The notes: a model not told the origin generated them from the letters alone. Positions 45,391 through 55,400 are shown, numbered from the stretch's first letter. The stretch: DNA of 64,000 bases from Paludisphaera rhizosphaerae (GCF_011065895.1 NZ_JAALCR010000006.1:62001-126000), one strand, 5' to 3'. A program made the numbers and translations.

Positions 45391-46713
45391 ATGAAGACGC
45401 GCGGGCGGTGGCGGCTCTCGGTGATGATGGGCCTCTTGTACGCGGTCCAGGGAGCGTTCTGGCCCCTGCTGGGGGTCCATCTGTCCGAGTTAGGGATCGA
45501 CGGTCGCTGGCGGGGCCTGATCTTTGCCTCGCAGGCCCTCGCGGCCACGCTCATGCCCCTCGGCGCCGGTCAGCTCGTCGACCGGCTGATGCCCACGCAG
45601 AGCTTCCTCGTCGCGGCCTATTCGGCGGGGACGCTTCTGCTGGCGGCGCTGGCCAGCGGCGGGATCACAGGCGGTCCGGCGCTCTGCGCGACGTTCCTGC
45701 TCTACTTCGCGATCATCATGCCGACGCACAGCCTGAGCAGCTCGTTGGCGATGCGGAATCTGGACGATCCCCGCCGCGAGTTCGCCGCGGTTCGGCTCTG
45801 GGGGACCATCGGTTGGATGGCCGTCGGCTGGGCCGTGTCGGGCGTGATGCTCGCCCTGAACGGCGGGCGAGTCCCGTCGGTGAGTCCGGGAGGAATGCAC
45901 GAGGTCTTCTGGATCGCCTCGGGGCTTTCAGCCGCGATGGCGGTCTATTGCTCGACGCTCCCCAACACGCCCCCCCTGGCGGGCGAGACGACCGGGCGAG
46001 CCAACCTCCGCAAAGGAGTTGAGCTGCTCCGGGAGCGGGACGTTCGGGTCTTCCTGATCACCACCTTCGGGGTTTTTCTGACGATCCCCCTGGCCTACCA
46101 GGTCGTCCCTGGCTACCTGGCCGCCCGAGGAATGCCGAGGCCCTGGATCGCGACGGCCGTTTCGATCAACCAGGTCCCGGAGATTATCGCCCTGGCGGCG
46201 ATGCCCTGGCTGCTGACGCGACTCGGATACAAGGGGACGATGGCGCTGGGGCTGGGCGCGTGGACCCTTCGTTATCTCATCCTGTCGCTTCATCCTCCGC
46301 TCTGGCTGGCGGTCGGAGTGGGGGTCTTGCAGGGGGTGGGGATCGCCTGTTTCTCGATCGGCGGTCAGGTCTTTCTGGATGGCCGTGCGCCGGCGACCCA
46401 CCGGGCGAGCGTCCAGGCCCTCTTCCTGGTGGCGTCGACGGGGCTCCCCTCGCTCCTGGGGAGTTTGGCGGCCGGCGAGTGGGTTCGGAGGGCCGGTCTG
46501 GGGGCCGACGCCTGGGTCTTCGTGGTCCCTTGCATCCTCAATGGGGCGCTGCTAGTTTATTTTCTGAGAGGATTTCGAGCGCAGCCCTCGATTTCGGGTC
46601 GTCCCGGCGCAGCGGTCTCTCAGATAGACGCCGACACCCCTCAACGACAACACACCAGGCGAGGCGCGATCGCTTGCGTAGGGGACTTGACGACGGAGTC
46701 GGCCGATGGGTGA
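45391..46713 (+). CDS. MFS transporter (MFS_1-like/nucleoside symporter type)
   Basis: 440 residues from the ATG at 45391 with 12 predicted membrane helices. The first part, MGLLYAVQGAFWPLLGVHLSELG, and FAAVRLWGTIGWMAVGWAVSG resemble the NupG/LacY-like 'MFS_1-like' sugar or nucleoside proton symporters. The two six-helix halves are separated by a charged loop with LRKGVELLRERDVRV. The C-terminal tail after YFLRGF is hydrophilic. The stop overlaps the next gene's first eight bases, so both are translated from one mRNA. Confidence 0.88.
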   Translation: MKTRGRWRLSVMMGLLYAVQGAFWPLLGVHLSELGIDGRWRGLIFASQALAATLMPLGAGQLVDRLMPTQSFLVAAYSAGTLLLAALASGGITGGPALCATFLLYFAIIMPTHSLSSSLAMRNLDDPRREFAAVRLWGTIGWMAVGWAVSGVMLALNGGRVPSVSPGGMHEVFWIASGLSAAMAVYCSTLPNTPPLAGETTGRANLRKGVELLRERDVRVFLITTFGVFLTIPLAYQVVPGYLAARGMPRPWIATAVSINQVPEIIALAAMPWLLTRLGYKGTMALGLGAWTLRYLILSLHPPLWLAVGVGVLQGVGIACFSIGGQVFLDGRAPATHRASVQALFLVASTGLPSLLGSLAAGEWVRRAGLGADAWVFVVPCILNGALLVYFLRGFRAQPSISGRPGAAVSQIDADTPQRQHTRRGAIACVGDLTTESADG

Positions 46714-47323
46714 CTATCTCCGCCTGTTGACCGTCGACGACCGCAACATCCCCCTCGCCACCCTCCAGCGGGCCGTCCCGTTCGGGGCCGTCTGGTCGGT
46801 CGACCATCCCGGGATGCTGGGGAATTACCTGGCGATCGGCCCAGACGCCAATGACCTGCACCACGTCTGGGCGACGATCGAGCTGAACCCCGTCGGCCCG
46901 AACACACTGGGCGCCGAGGAGGTCGCCGAGTTCATCGACAGCCTGGAGAGCGGCGGTCCCCCTTCGGCGGCCCGTTGGCTGGGCGACTACCTGGAGAGCG
47001 TCCGGGCGATCTACGCCATCCGGGTCTATCCCGAGGCCATCGGCGAGCACCCCAAGGCGCTCGACGCCGTCTACGCCGTCCGCTCAGCCCTTCGTGCGGC
47101 GGTCGGCGGAGTCGGTCAGTGGGACAGCCAGGGATTCACCAATGAGGATGACCGCCTCGTCTGGACCAGGTCCGAGACCACCCTCCGCGGCAAGACGGAT
47201 GCGGCCCTCCTCGACGAGTCCACCGGCCTGTGGATTCCGTTCGAGCTGGATCTGGACGATCCCCGCGCCGTCGCCGCCTTCATCCGCGGTGAGATGCCCG
47301 AGTCGCGACGTTCCCACCGCTAG
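46706..47323 (+). CDS. hypothetical protein overlapping the MFS gene
   Basis: 205 residues. The ATG at 46706 lies inside the MFS stop region (ATGGGTGA), so translation is probably coupled. No signal peptide or membrane helix; mixed alpha/beta sequence with conserved-looking AVWSVDHPGMLGNYLAIG and TTLRGKTDAALLDESTGLWIP. I do not recognise the family. Coupling suggests a cytoplasmic partner, or an enzyme working on the transported compound. Confidence 0.7.
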   Translation: MGDYLRLLTVDDRNIPLATLQRAVPFGAVWSVDHPGMLGNYLAIGPDANDLHHVWATIELNPVGPNTLGAEEVAEFIDSLESGGPPSAARWLGDYLESVRAIYAIRVYPEAIGEHPKALDAVYAVRSALRAAVGGVGQWDSQGFTNEDDRLVWTRSETTLRGKTDAALLDESTGLWIPFELDLDDPRAVAAFIRGEMPESRRSHR

Positions 47324-47360
47324 GCGTGGAGTCGAGGCGGGTCGGCGTCGCGGACAATGA

Positions 47361-47391
47361 AGGAAGCCCCCCGGTGGACGGAGGGCCTCCT
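47361..47391 (+). terminator. imperfect hairpin between convergent genes
   Basis: AGGAAGCCCCCC (47361-47372) pairs with GGAGGGCCTCCT (47380-47391) at 10 of 12 positions around a 7-nt loop, between the hypothetical gene's stop (47323) and the desaturase stop (47404). Confidence 0.45.
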
Positions 47392-47403
47392 GAAAGACAT
47401 CGA

Positions 47404-48408
47404 TCAGACCCCGGTTTCCTGGGGCTTCGTCTCCTTCACGACCTGCTCGACGGCCGCGGGGACGGGGGCGGAGGCCGGCTCGGCGGCCGTGCGAGGGGGG
47501 ACGGCCGGGCGGACGTCGGTCTCGATCAGGCTGCCGTCGGCGTTCTTGCGGATCTTGGGGAGCTTGATGTCACTGGCCAGGCCCAGGCCCTGCATCACCT
47601 TGATCGTCCAGTAGGTCGGGTCGACCTCCCACCAGTCCAGGCCGTGGCGGGCCGAGGTCTGGAAGGCGTGATGGTTGTTGTGCCAGCCTTCGCCGTAAGT
47701 CAGGGCGGCGCACCACCAAAGGTTGGTCGACTGGTCGCGGGTGGCGTGGCTGCGGTAGCCCCAAACGTGGCTCGCCGAGTTGACCAGCCAGGTCGTGTGC
47801 CAGACGAAGAGGGTCCGGACGAAGCCGCCCCAGACCAGCCAGCTCAGGCCCATCCCGCCGTACCACTGGCCGGCGGCGTAAAGCGCCGCGAACAGGCCCA
47901 GCGGGAAGAGGATGAAGGCGCTGTTCAGCCAACGCTGGACAGGGTCGCGGTAGAGGTCGGGAGCCCAACGCTTGTAGTACGCCTCAGTGGGGCGGGCGAT
48001 CTCGTCGGTGACCATGAACCACCCCATGTGAGCCCAGAACAGCCCCCGGAGCGGCGAGTGGGTGTCCAACTCCTCGTCGGAATAGGCGTGGTGTCGACGG
48101 TGGTCGGCCACCCAGCCGATCGCCCCGCCCTCGGACGCCATCATGCCGATCATCGTCAGCGGATATTCCAGCCACTTCGGCCAGAGCTTGAAGCTGCGGT
48201 GGGTGAGGAGACGGTGGTAAACCAGGCAAATACCGACGCCGCCGGTCAGCCAGTGCAGAGCGAGGCCGATCAACAGGCCCGACCATGAGAAGAGGGAGGG
48301 GACGAGCGCCAGCAAGGCGAGGACGTGCATGCCTCCAATGTAGAAGATCGTCGGCCAGGCGAGGCGTTTGGTGGACGCCTGGGCGGTCGTCGTCATGCTC
48401 ATGGTCAA
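47404..48408 (-). CDS. acyl-CoA/fatty acid delta-9 desaturase
   Basis: 334 residues (ATG at 48408, or 48402). The eight-histidine diiron signature is complete: HRLLTHRSF, DHRRHHAYSD and GWHNNHHAFQ. Four membrane helices alternate with these boxes, and the C-terminal WWEVDPTYWTIKVMQGLGLA is that of delta-9 acyl-CoA desaturases. It inserts a cis double bond into saturated acyl chains in the membrane, so controls fluidity. The C-terminus carries a Pro/Ala/Glu-rich tail. It is monocistronic. Confidence 0.93.
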   Translation of the reverse strand: MTMSMTTTAQASTKRLAWPTIFYIGGMHVLALLALVPSLFSWSGLLIGLALHWLTGGVGICLVYHRLLTHRSFKLWPKWLEYPLTMIGMMASEGGAIGWVADHRRHHAYSDEELDTHSPLRGLFWAHMGWFMVTDEIARPTEAYYKRWAPDLYRDPVQRWLNSAFILFPLGLFAALYAAGQWYGGMGLSWLVWGGFVRTLFVWHTTWLVNSASHVWGYRSHATRDQSTNLWWCAALTYGEGWHNNHHAFQTSARHGLDWWEVDPTYWTIKVMQGLGLASDIKLPKIRKNADGSLIETDVRPAVPPRTAAEPASAPVPAAVEQVVKETKPQETGV

Positions 48409-48681
48409 CCTTCTGCGCGTGGCTCTGTTGAGGAGGGCCGTCGCCGGCGATCGGCCGGGGCGGCTATGAATCGGGGGGGCGGGCCGGAACTCCTTCCGGC
48501 GCGCGGAAACCCGCCGTGAGAGGCGGGCGAAACGCCCCGGCCCTTCGTCTTGGGCATCTAGATCAAGAGGGTTCGCGAGGTATCGGACGTCGACTCGCCC
48601 GTTCCTCGCCCTTTTGTACCATTTTTCACGAATACGACGCGAGCCCGGGTCGCGGAATCGCGGCCGTCGCCTTCGCCCGCC

Positions 48682-50247
48682 TCAGTAAACGTTCACCAGT
48701 TCCCGGGCTCCGCTCTTGGCGTTCTGAGCCATCGTCCAGGAATGGTAGTGCATCGCCATGTGCAGGACGTAGAACATCACCAGTCCGGGGCGGCGGTGGA
48801 CCTTGACGAAGTTCTTGAACCGCTGGCGGTATTCGCGCTTCAACTCGGGATCGGAGACGTTTCGGACCAGTCGGGCGTACAGCACCAGGCCTTCGACCGC
48901 GCTCTTGGCCTCGGAGATCGCCCAGCGTGGGGAGATCCGCCACCATTTCTTCTTCTTGGTGATCCCAATCTCGAAGTTCGGGTCCAGAAAAAGGGCGTCG
49001 GTCCGCTCGAAATAAGCCTTGGGATCGTAGAGCCGGCCGATGACGTCGAAGTATCCCGACAGGAGTTCCTCGCGGGACATCTTCAGGGGGATGACGTTGG
49101 TGCCGAACTCGGGACGGTCGGACAGGTCGAGGCGGCCTTCCTCGGCGAGCCGGGCGTGCAGCGGCGTCTTGGGGATGGCGGCGAGCATCCCGCTCATCGA
49201 GAACGAGATCCGGCTCTTCTGGATGAACTCCACCTGACGGTCGAAGATGGTGTGATCGTCGCTGTCGAACCCCATGATCATGCCGCACCAGACCGCCATG
49301 CCGGCGTCCTGGATGCGCCGGATTTTCTCCAGCAGCGTCCCCCCCTGGCGGACGTTCTGGAATTTCTTGGTCTCGCGGAGGGCTTCCTCGTTGGGGCTCT
49401 CGATGCCGATGAAGACGGCCACGAAGTTGGCCTCGGTCATGAGGTCCATCAGTTCGGGGTCGTCGGCCAAGTCGATGGACGCCTCGGTGAACAGGCTGAG
49501 CGGGTAGCCGTGCTTCTTTTGCCAGGCGATCACGTCCTTGAGGACCAGCTTGATCGCCTTCTTGTTGCCGATCAGGTTGTCGTCGACGACGAACGCGATC
49601 CGCATCCCCGTCTTCCAGATCGCCTCCAGCTCGGCGATCACCTGCTCATTCGTCTTGATTCGGGGGCGGCGTCCGAAGGTCACGATGATGTCGCAGAACT
49701 CGCACTGGAACGGGCATCCGCGCGAGAACTGGAGGCTGCCGAAGGCGTACCGCTTCATGTCGAGCATGTCGAAGCGGGGCGTCGTCACCTTGGACATATC
49801 GGTCTTCTGGAGCTGCTCGTAGCGATACTGGTTCAGCCCCTGCTTCCACTCGCGGAGGAACTGCGGCCAGGTCTCCTCGGCCTCTCCGATGAAGATCGCG
49901 TCGGCCGGCTCGTCGTCGAAGTAATCTTCCTGCACCGTGATCCACGGGCCGCCGAGGACGACGAAGCAGCCTCGCGCCTTCAGCTCCGTCATGATCTCCT
50001 TCATGCGGAACCGTTGAACGCTCATCCCCGTCATCGCCACGATGTCGGCCTTGGCGCAGCGGTCGAAGTCGATCTCCTGGACGCTCTCGTCGATCAGCGT
50101 GACCGTGTGTTCTTCGGGGGTCAGGGCCGCCAGCAACGGCAGCGAGGCGACCGGCAAGTTCGCAGCCTTCCCCATGAACGGAAGCAGGTGGTCCATCCCC
50201 CAGTACGACGGCTCGAATCTGGGATTGATGATGACGATGTCAGCCAT
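48682..50247 (-). CDS. B12-binding radical SAM protein, DUF4070 type (HpnP-like)
   Basis: 521 residues from the ATG at 50247; the longer frame crosses the divergent promoter. Residues 1-150: cobalamin-binding domain (MADIVIINPRF, AMTGMSVQRFRMKEIM, FVVLGGPWITVQE). The radical SAM cluster is in FSRGCPFQCEFCDIIVTFG (CxxxCxxC), with IKTNEQVIAELEAI after it, followed by the DUF4070 C-terminal domain. HpnP, the hopanoid C-2 methylase, has the same order and very similar cluster sequence; but many class B methylases of this group act on other substrates, so the target is open. Divergent from the alpha/beta hydrolase. Confidence 0.85.
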   Translation of the reverse strand: MADIVIINPRFEPSYWGMDHLLPFMGKAANLPVASLPLLAALTPEEHTVTLIDESVQEIDFDRCAKADIVAMTGMSVQRFRMKEIMTELKARGCFVVLGGPWITVQEDYFDDEPADAIFIGEAEETWPQFLREWKQGLNQYRYEQLQKTDMSKVTTPRFDMLDMKRYAFGSLQFSRGCPFQCEFCDIIVTFGRRPRIKTNEQVIAELEAIWKTGMRIAFVVDDNLIGNKKAIKLVLKDVIAWQKKHGYPLSLFTEASIDLADDPELMDLMTEANFVAVFIGIESPNEEALRETKKFQNVRQGGTLLEKIRRIQDAGMAVWCGMIMGFDSDDHTIFDRQVEFIQKSRISFSMSGMLAAIPKTPLHARLAEEGRLDLSDRPEFGTNVIPLKMSREELLSGYFDVIGRLYDPKAYFERTDALFLDPNFEIGITKKKKWWRISPRWAISEAKSAVEGLVLYARLVRNVSDPELKREYRQRFKNFVKVHRRPGLVMFYVLHMAMHYHSWTMAQNAKSGARELVNVY

Positions 50248-50493
50248 GGGATGCCTTGATCCTTGGTGCCCGGGGATGGGTGGTTTCCGGGGTGTGCGCA
50301 GATTTCCGCGTGTGAACATCCTAGACAAGTGAGAGAACCCCGCCCAGGGGCTTTCTTCGATTTCGCTGGCCGGTCGTCGCGAGGACGCGGGTGGTCCCGG
50401 ATGCGACGGGCCTCGTACAATGCTGAGGCGGCCCTTCAGGATGGGACGACGTCGTTCCCTCGGTCGACCGCACGGCCCATCTATCCAAGTTTC

Positions 50494-51510
50494 ATGCCGG
50501 ACTCTCTTGATCCGCCCAACGGCTTGCCGATTTCCTTCGACCCCCACCCCTGGTTCCGGGGCGGCCATGCCCAGACGATCGTCGGTCGCTACATCGGGCC
50601 GAACCGGATCGGAGTTCCTTCGCGGGCCGAGACGATCGACCTCCCCGACGGCGACCGCCTCTCCTTACTTGATTCAACTCCCGACGGCTGGCGTCCAGGC
50701 GCTCCGGCGGCCCTGCTGCTGCACGGCCTGGCGAGTTCGGCCGAGGCTCCGTACATCGTTCGTATGGCACGACGCCTGAACGATTTAGGCGTTCGAGCCG
50801 TCCGGATGAACCTGCGAGGAGCCGGGGCGGGGTTTGGGATGGCCCGGCGGATCTATCACGCCGGTCGGACGGAGGACGTTCAGGAGGCGCTGGCCTGGCT
50901 GGCGGCGAGTTCCCAGGGGTCGCCGATCGCCGTCGTGGGCTTCTCATTGGGGGCGAACCTGGCTCTGAAGCTGGCGGCGGAGGCGTCGCGGTCGTCGTAT
51001 GAGGGGGCCCCGATCGACTCCGTCGTCGCGGCCAATCCGCCGATCGATCTCTCAGCCTGTTGCCAGGCGATGCTCCGCCGCGAGAACCGAGTCTACGACT
51101 GGAGCTTCGTCCGTTGGCTGCGCAGCGAGGTGCGCAGGTTGCACGCACGCTTTCCCGACCTGGGGCCGGCGGGGATCGAGGGCGTCCGTTCGGTCTATGA
51201 GTTCGACGACCGTTACACGGCCCCCCGCAACGGGTTCGACGGGGCCGAGGACTACTACCGCAAGAGCAGCGCCGGGCCGCTGGCGCCGGAGATCGCGATC
51301 CCCGGCCTGGTCGTCCACGCCGCCGACGACCCGTTCATCCCGGGCTCGGTCTTTGACGGCGTCCAGTTCCCGCCCAACGTGCGGTTTGAACTCCTCCCGG
51401 CCGGCGGCCACCTGGGCTACATCGCCCGCCGCCCCTGGCGTGGAGACCGCCGTTGGCTGGAGACACGTCTGGCCGACTGGCTGGCCCAAAGGTGGGGAAT
51501 GAATCGGTAA
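50494..51510 (+). CDS. alpha/beta hydrolase, YheT/ABHD1-3 type
   Basis: 338 residues from the ATG at 50494. Family start FDPHPWFRGGHAQTIVGRY, oxyanion element LLLHGLASSAEAPY, nucleophile Ser in VVGFSLGANLALKLA (G-x-S-x-G), Asp in HAADDPFIPG and His in GGHLGYIAR form the full triad. YheT-like hydrolases are esterases of uncertain substrate. It is monocistronic, immediately before the split tRNA gene. Confidence 0.9.
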   Translation: MPDSLDPPNGLPISFDPHPWFRGGHAQTIVGRYIGPNRIGVPSRAETIDLPDGDRLSLLDSTPDGWRPGAPAALLLHGLASSAEAPYIVRMARRLNDLGVRAVRMNLRGAGAGFGMARRIYHAGRTEDVQEALAWLAASSQGSPIAVVGFSLGANLALKLAAEASRSSYEGAPIDSVVAANPPIDLSACCQAMLRRENRVYDWSFVRWLRSEVRRLHARFPDLGPAGIEGVRSVYEFDDRYTAPRNGFDGAEDYYRKSSAGPLAPEIAIPGLVVHAADDPFIPGSVFDGVQFPPNVRFELLPAGGHLGYIARRPWRGDRRWLETRLADWLAQRWGMNR

Positions 51511-51607
51511 CGAACCCTAGCACTCCCGGCCTTGTCTTTCACATCGCGACCGGCGATGATATGTCCCGTTCGTCGGGCCGTCTCTCTCCCAAACGGTCTT
51601 GGTTCTT

Positions 51608-51943
51608 GCGGCCCTAGCTCAACGGCAGAGCAGGGGACTCATCAGTACAAGGTGGCGCCGGGGGGCGACCCTCGAACGCGAACCGGGTGAATTGCGGGAA
51701 ACCTAAACCTCCGAGAGGGGGCAAGGCAATCCGCAGCCGAGCCTGGCCGGGCGAAAGGTGGCCAGGAAGGTTCAGAGACTAGCGGGGTGAGACCCAACGA
51801 TAATCCCCGCCGCGAGCGCCCGGCCTCCCCCGCCCTCCCCTGCCTCTCCCGGTCGGCGGAGCGAGGATGAGATAGTCCAAGCCCCGTGGAAACGCGGGGG
51901 CCCTTGAATCCCTTGGTTGCAGGTTCGAATCCTGCGGGCCGCA
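51608..51943 (+). tRNA. tRNA with CAU anticodon, interrupted by a group I intron
   Basis: Exon 1 (51608-51642) and exon 2 (51907-51943) fold to a complete 72-nt cloverleaf: acceptor GCGGCCC/GGGCCGC, D arm GCTC/GAGC with GG in its loop, anticodon stem GGGGA/TCCCT, loop CT-CAT-AA, 5-nt variable loop TGGTT, T arm GCAGG-TTCGAAT-CCTGC, discriminator A. CCA is not encoded. The G1-C72 pair argues against initiator tRNA. The TTGGT variable loop resembles tRNA-Ile2 (CAU read with lysidine), but elongator tRNA-Met cannot be excluded. Confidence 0.92.
51643..51906 (+). ncRNA. group I self-splicing intron (IC3-like), 264 nt
   Basis: The intron begins directly after the anticodon CAU and ends with the terminal G at 51906. 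The internal guide GTG at 51652-51654 pairs with the 5' exon's CAU, including the U-G wobble that defines the splice site. The core elements are present in order: P as ATTGCGGGAAA (51691-51701), Q as AATCCGCAGCC (from 51728), R as GTTCAGAGACTA (from 51780), and S as GATAGTCC (from 51871), then a P9 hairpin CCCCGT-GGAA-ACGCGGGG. There is no homing endonuclease frame. Both anticodon-loop position and guide match the Azoarcus tRNA-Ile(CAU) intron type. Confidence 0.92.
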
Positions 51944-51958
51944 CTACCCCCCTCTCCC

Positions 51959-52456
51959 ATGCCGACTCCTTCCGAACCACTGAAGCCCCAGATCGCCCAG
52001 GAGCAGCTCGAGCGCCTCCTGGACGGCATCGACCCCGCTCTTCGGGCAAGGTCGCGGGGCCCGTTCGAAGAGGCCGACGCGCGCGGCCTCGCCGTGGTCC
52101 ACGGCCTCTTCCGGGCGGTCGGCGAAGGAGACTTCTCCGCCATGGCCGCGATGTTCCACGAGGAGATCGAACTCGAGATCACCGGTCCGCCGAGCGTCCC
52201 GTTCCTCGGCGCGTGGAGCGGCCGGGAGACCGTCGCCGAGACGGTCCGGCGCAACTTTGAGATGCTCGACGCCCAGGCCCCCGAGGTCGTCTCAATGAGC
52301 GTCCAGGGGGACCACGTCGTCGTGATCCTTCGCGAACGGGGTCGCTACATCGCCACCGACCTCGAATACTCCGTTCGATGCGCCCAGGTCTTCACCCTGT
52401 CCGACGGCCTCGTCCGCCGCGTCCGGGAGATCATCGTCGACGAACCGGCGGACTAA
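51959..52456 (+). CDS. NTF2/SnoaL-like protein
   Basis: 165 residues from the ATG at 51959, 15 nt after the tRNA. After a helical N-terminus, residues about 45-160 (VVHGLFRAVGEGDFSAMAAMFHEEIELEI, FLGAWSGRETVAETVRRNFEMLD, FTLSDGLVRRVREIIVD) fit the cone-shaped NTF2/SnoaL fold of isomerases, dehydratases and ligand-binding proteins. No active-site residues can be assigned. Its stop is 10 bp from the convergent end of the giant M56 gene. Confidence 0.78.
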   Translation: MPTPSEPLKPQIAQEQLERLLDGIDPALRARSRGPFEEADARGLAVVHGLFRAVGEGDFSAMAAMFHEEIELEITGPPSVPFLGAWSGRETVAETVRRNFEMLDAQAPEVVSMSVQGDHVVVILRERGRYIATDLEYSVRCAQVFTLSDGLVRRVREIIVDEPAD

Positions 52457-52466
52457 CGGCCAACGA

Positions 52467-55400
52467 TCAGCGAAGGTCTGTCAGCTTCGCGGTAACGATT
52501 CGCGGAGCTTCGAACCGCTCGACGCCCCAGGGGACGATGATCTTGTGCTCCGCACCCACAGCCGGAATCGATTCGAAGCCGGCAGGCAGGGCGCGGACGA
52601 TGATGCGAGCCTCCCCCTCCGGCAGGCGCAGATGATAAAGTCCGTCCAGGTCGGTGGTCGCCGTCCGACCCCCGGGGCGGGCTTCCACCACGGCGCCGGG
52701 GAGTCCGCGGCCCTGCATTGAGTCGATGACCTTTCCCACGACCTCGACGCCTTCGATCGCTTCCAAGTCGACGTGAAGCGTGCCGTCGACCGGCGGCTTG
52801 AGGTCATCCTTCGCGCGATAGGTCCACAGCTTGCATTCGTCCGGCCCGTGGAGCACGAGGTCGACCGCGGCAGGCACAATGGGACCGATCCTGTAACGGC
52901 CGTCCGCCCGCACCGAGACCCGGTTCAGGCCGCGGGGATGAACCGAGAAAGCGTCGCTCTTCGGTTCTCGGCCGACGGCCTCGACCGACAATTGCGAGAG
53001 ATCGAGTCCGGGGATCTCCGTCGAGACTCGGCCTTCGATCCAGGAAGCCGGCACGGCCGCCAGCGTCGGCCGGTCGCCGGGGCGAAATTCGGCCGCGTTC
53101 AACGGAGCCGGGTCACCTTGCGAGTTGATACGCGCCGGACGGACTGTCACCGGTCGGCCCTGGCCGTCCGTGATCTCCAACCATAGAGTCGTCTCCGTGT
53201 TCGGCAGCGATTCCGAGAACTGGAACGAACCATCGACGGCCGTCGTCGCGACGACTGGGAGCCGTCCCGGGGCGTGAAGCCCCTGCGGGTCATCGGGGAT
53301 GGGCAGGCGAATGCGGTGGATCATTCGATTGTCACCCGTGCCCTGATAAAATTGGGCCCGAGTCGCCTGGATGCGTGCGCCGGCCATGGGATGACCGTCT
53401 CGATCGACGAGGACGCCGCCGAATTCTCCGGGCCGATCGAGCTTGACGTTGAAGTCGCGGCCCGTCTCGGCATTGAACCTCGGATTGGTCGCCCACAAAT
53501 CAGATCCGACCGCGGAAACAAAACCCGGCGCGCGTGCCAGCACGCAAACCAGGCTGACCGACGGGTCGACTTTCCAGGAGTATCGCCCACGATCATCGCT
53601 CGTGAGCGAGGCTCGAAGACGCCCCGGCAAGGGCCCGTTTCCCGCGTCCTCGATGACCACTGTGGCACCCGGAACGGGTCTACCCTCCGGGTCGAGGACG
53701 ACGCCCTTGAGTTCCATGGCGGGTTCCTCGCGAGGGGGCAGGACGACCTCGACGAGCCCGTCGGCCGTGGGTTGGATCTCGAATGGCTGTTCCTGGCCGC
53801 CGGGCGAGGCGATCTTCAGTGCGAAGGGGGCGTCCGAGGGGATCTTGATTCGGGAGGCCATTATGGGGTCGAGCGTCAGGCGCCCGTCGGCGTTCGTCGT
53901 GCCGTTCCGAAGACCCATCAAGCCGTCTCGGCCGGGCCAGGAGATCCTCGCCCCGGCGACGGGCCGGTGGTCGGCGTCGACGACGCGGAACCGAGCGACG
54001 ACGTAAGGCGGCACCTCGATCGTCGGGACCTCGAACCGCTCAACGCCCTCCGGGACTTGCACGCCGCGCTTGGACTCCAGTCGCAGGATGGGTGAGTCTC
54101 CTCGGACGTCGACGCCGACCATCTGGCGGATCATCGACTCGCCCCGGATACGGTAGCGGCCTTCGGCGTCGGTGCGGGTTCGAGCCATGCGGTTGAGCAA
54201 ATGGATCTCGGGCATGTAAAGGCCGACCGTCGCCCCGGCCATGGGCCGGTTCGTCCCCCGCTCCACCACCTTCCCGATCATCTCAACGCCCCGCCGCAGG
54301 GTGACGGACGCCTCGGTCGTGGCACCTAACGTCGGGGAGACGCTCAAGGCATCATTGGTGATCCAGTCCTGATCACGGCCCGGTCCTTCGACGAGGAGGT
54401 CGACCTTCTCCGCGTCCAGGTAGTCCAGCGTGAACTTGCCGTCTGCGGCGACGGGAACTGCGCAGGAGCGGTTAAGGTCGAGGTTGTCCATTCGGCCTCG
54501 CGTGAGCCGGACGCGGATCCACAACCTGGAAAGGTCTACGTCAGGAACCTCGGATCGGACCTTCCCTTCGACCCGGGCCGACGGAACCGCCGTGATCTGG
54601 GTTTGGGCCTTGGTCGAGACGGCGACAAGCTTCTCCAGCCAGGCATTGTGAAGCCAGCGGCGATCCGAGGCGGGTTGAGGGATCATGGGCCGGCCGTCGG
54701 CGGTCCGGATTTCAAGCCGGACCTCGGTGCCCCAATCCTTGCAACCGTGGGGGAACGAGAACGAGCCATCGGCGGCCGTCGTCGTGGTCGTATTGGGGAC
54801 GAGGGAGTCGATATCCAGCGCCACGGGCCCGCTCCGACCTGTACTATCGCCCTCGGTTCGAACCAGGGCGATCTGGGCCAGTCGCACCGTCGCTCCGGCG
54901 ACCGGCTTCCCACGCTCATCGACCAGTCGACAGGAGAACGGCGCGGCCGCCGGGAACTTCAAGAGCCACTCCAGGCCGCCGGGCCGATAGTCCGGAGACA
55001 TGCCACCGTACGACGGCACGCATCCCGGGGCCCAGAACAGGAAGCGGCTGCGGTCCTTCAGGTCGACCCCCTTGAGGGCGAACCGCCCACCAGCGTCGGT
55101 GCGGACGGTGAGTCGCCCTCCGACTCGCGGGTTCGCCTCGACGCCGACGACGCCGGCAAGCGGCTGCCCTTGCGGGTCGACAACCATCCCGCGGAACTCG
55201 TCGGCGCCACCCTCGCGACGAGGCAGCGTTATCTTGACGACTTCCTCGCCTGCGGCGTGGACCTGGAGTTTGTGCGTCTGCCCTCCGGGCGCGACGACCT
55301 CCACCATTGCCGGCTCGTCGCCGGGGATTGTGTTCCACGGGGAGGCGGCGACGAGGAGGCCGTCGGCACCGGTCTTCCCGAAGACGGGCCAGTATTCGAC

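Noticed and set aside
48742-50259. 505-codon plus-strand frame opposite the radical SAM gene
   Set aside because: Antisense artefact; the CxxxCxxC cluster and DUF4070 order are on the minus strand.
51642-52049. Minus-strand frame of 135 codons across the tRNA intron
   Set aside because: It overlaps the tRNA exons and the conserved intron core in antisense and has no homing endonuclease motif (no LAGLIDADG, GIY-YIG or HNH).
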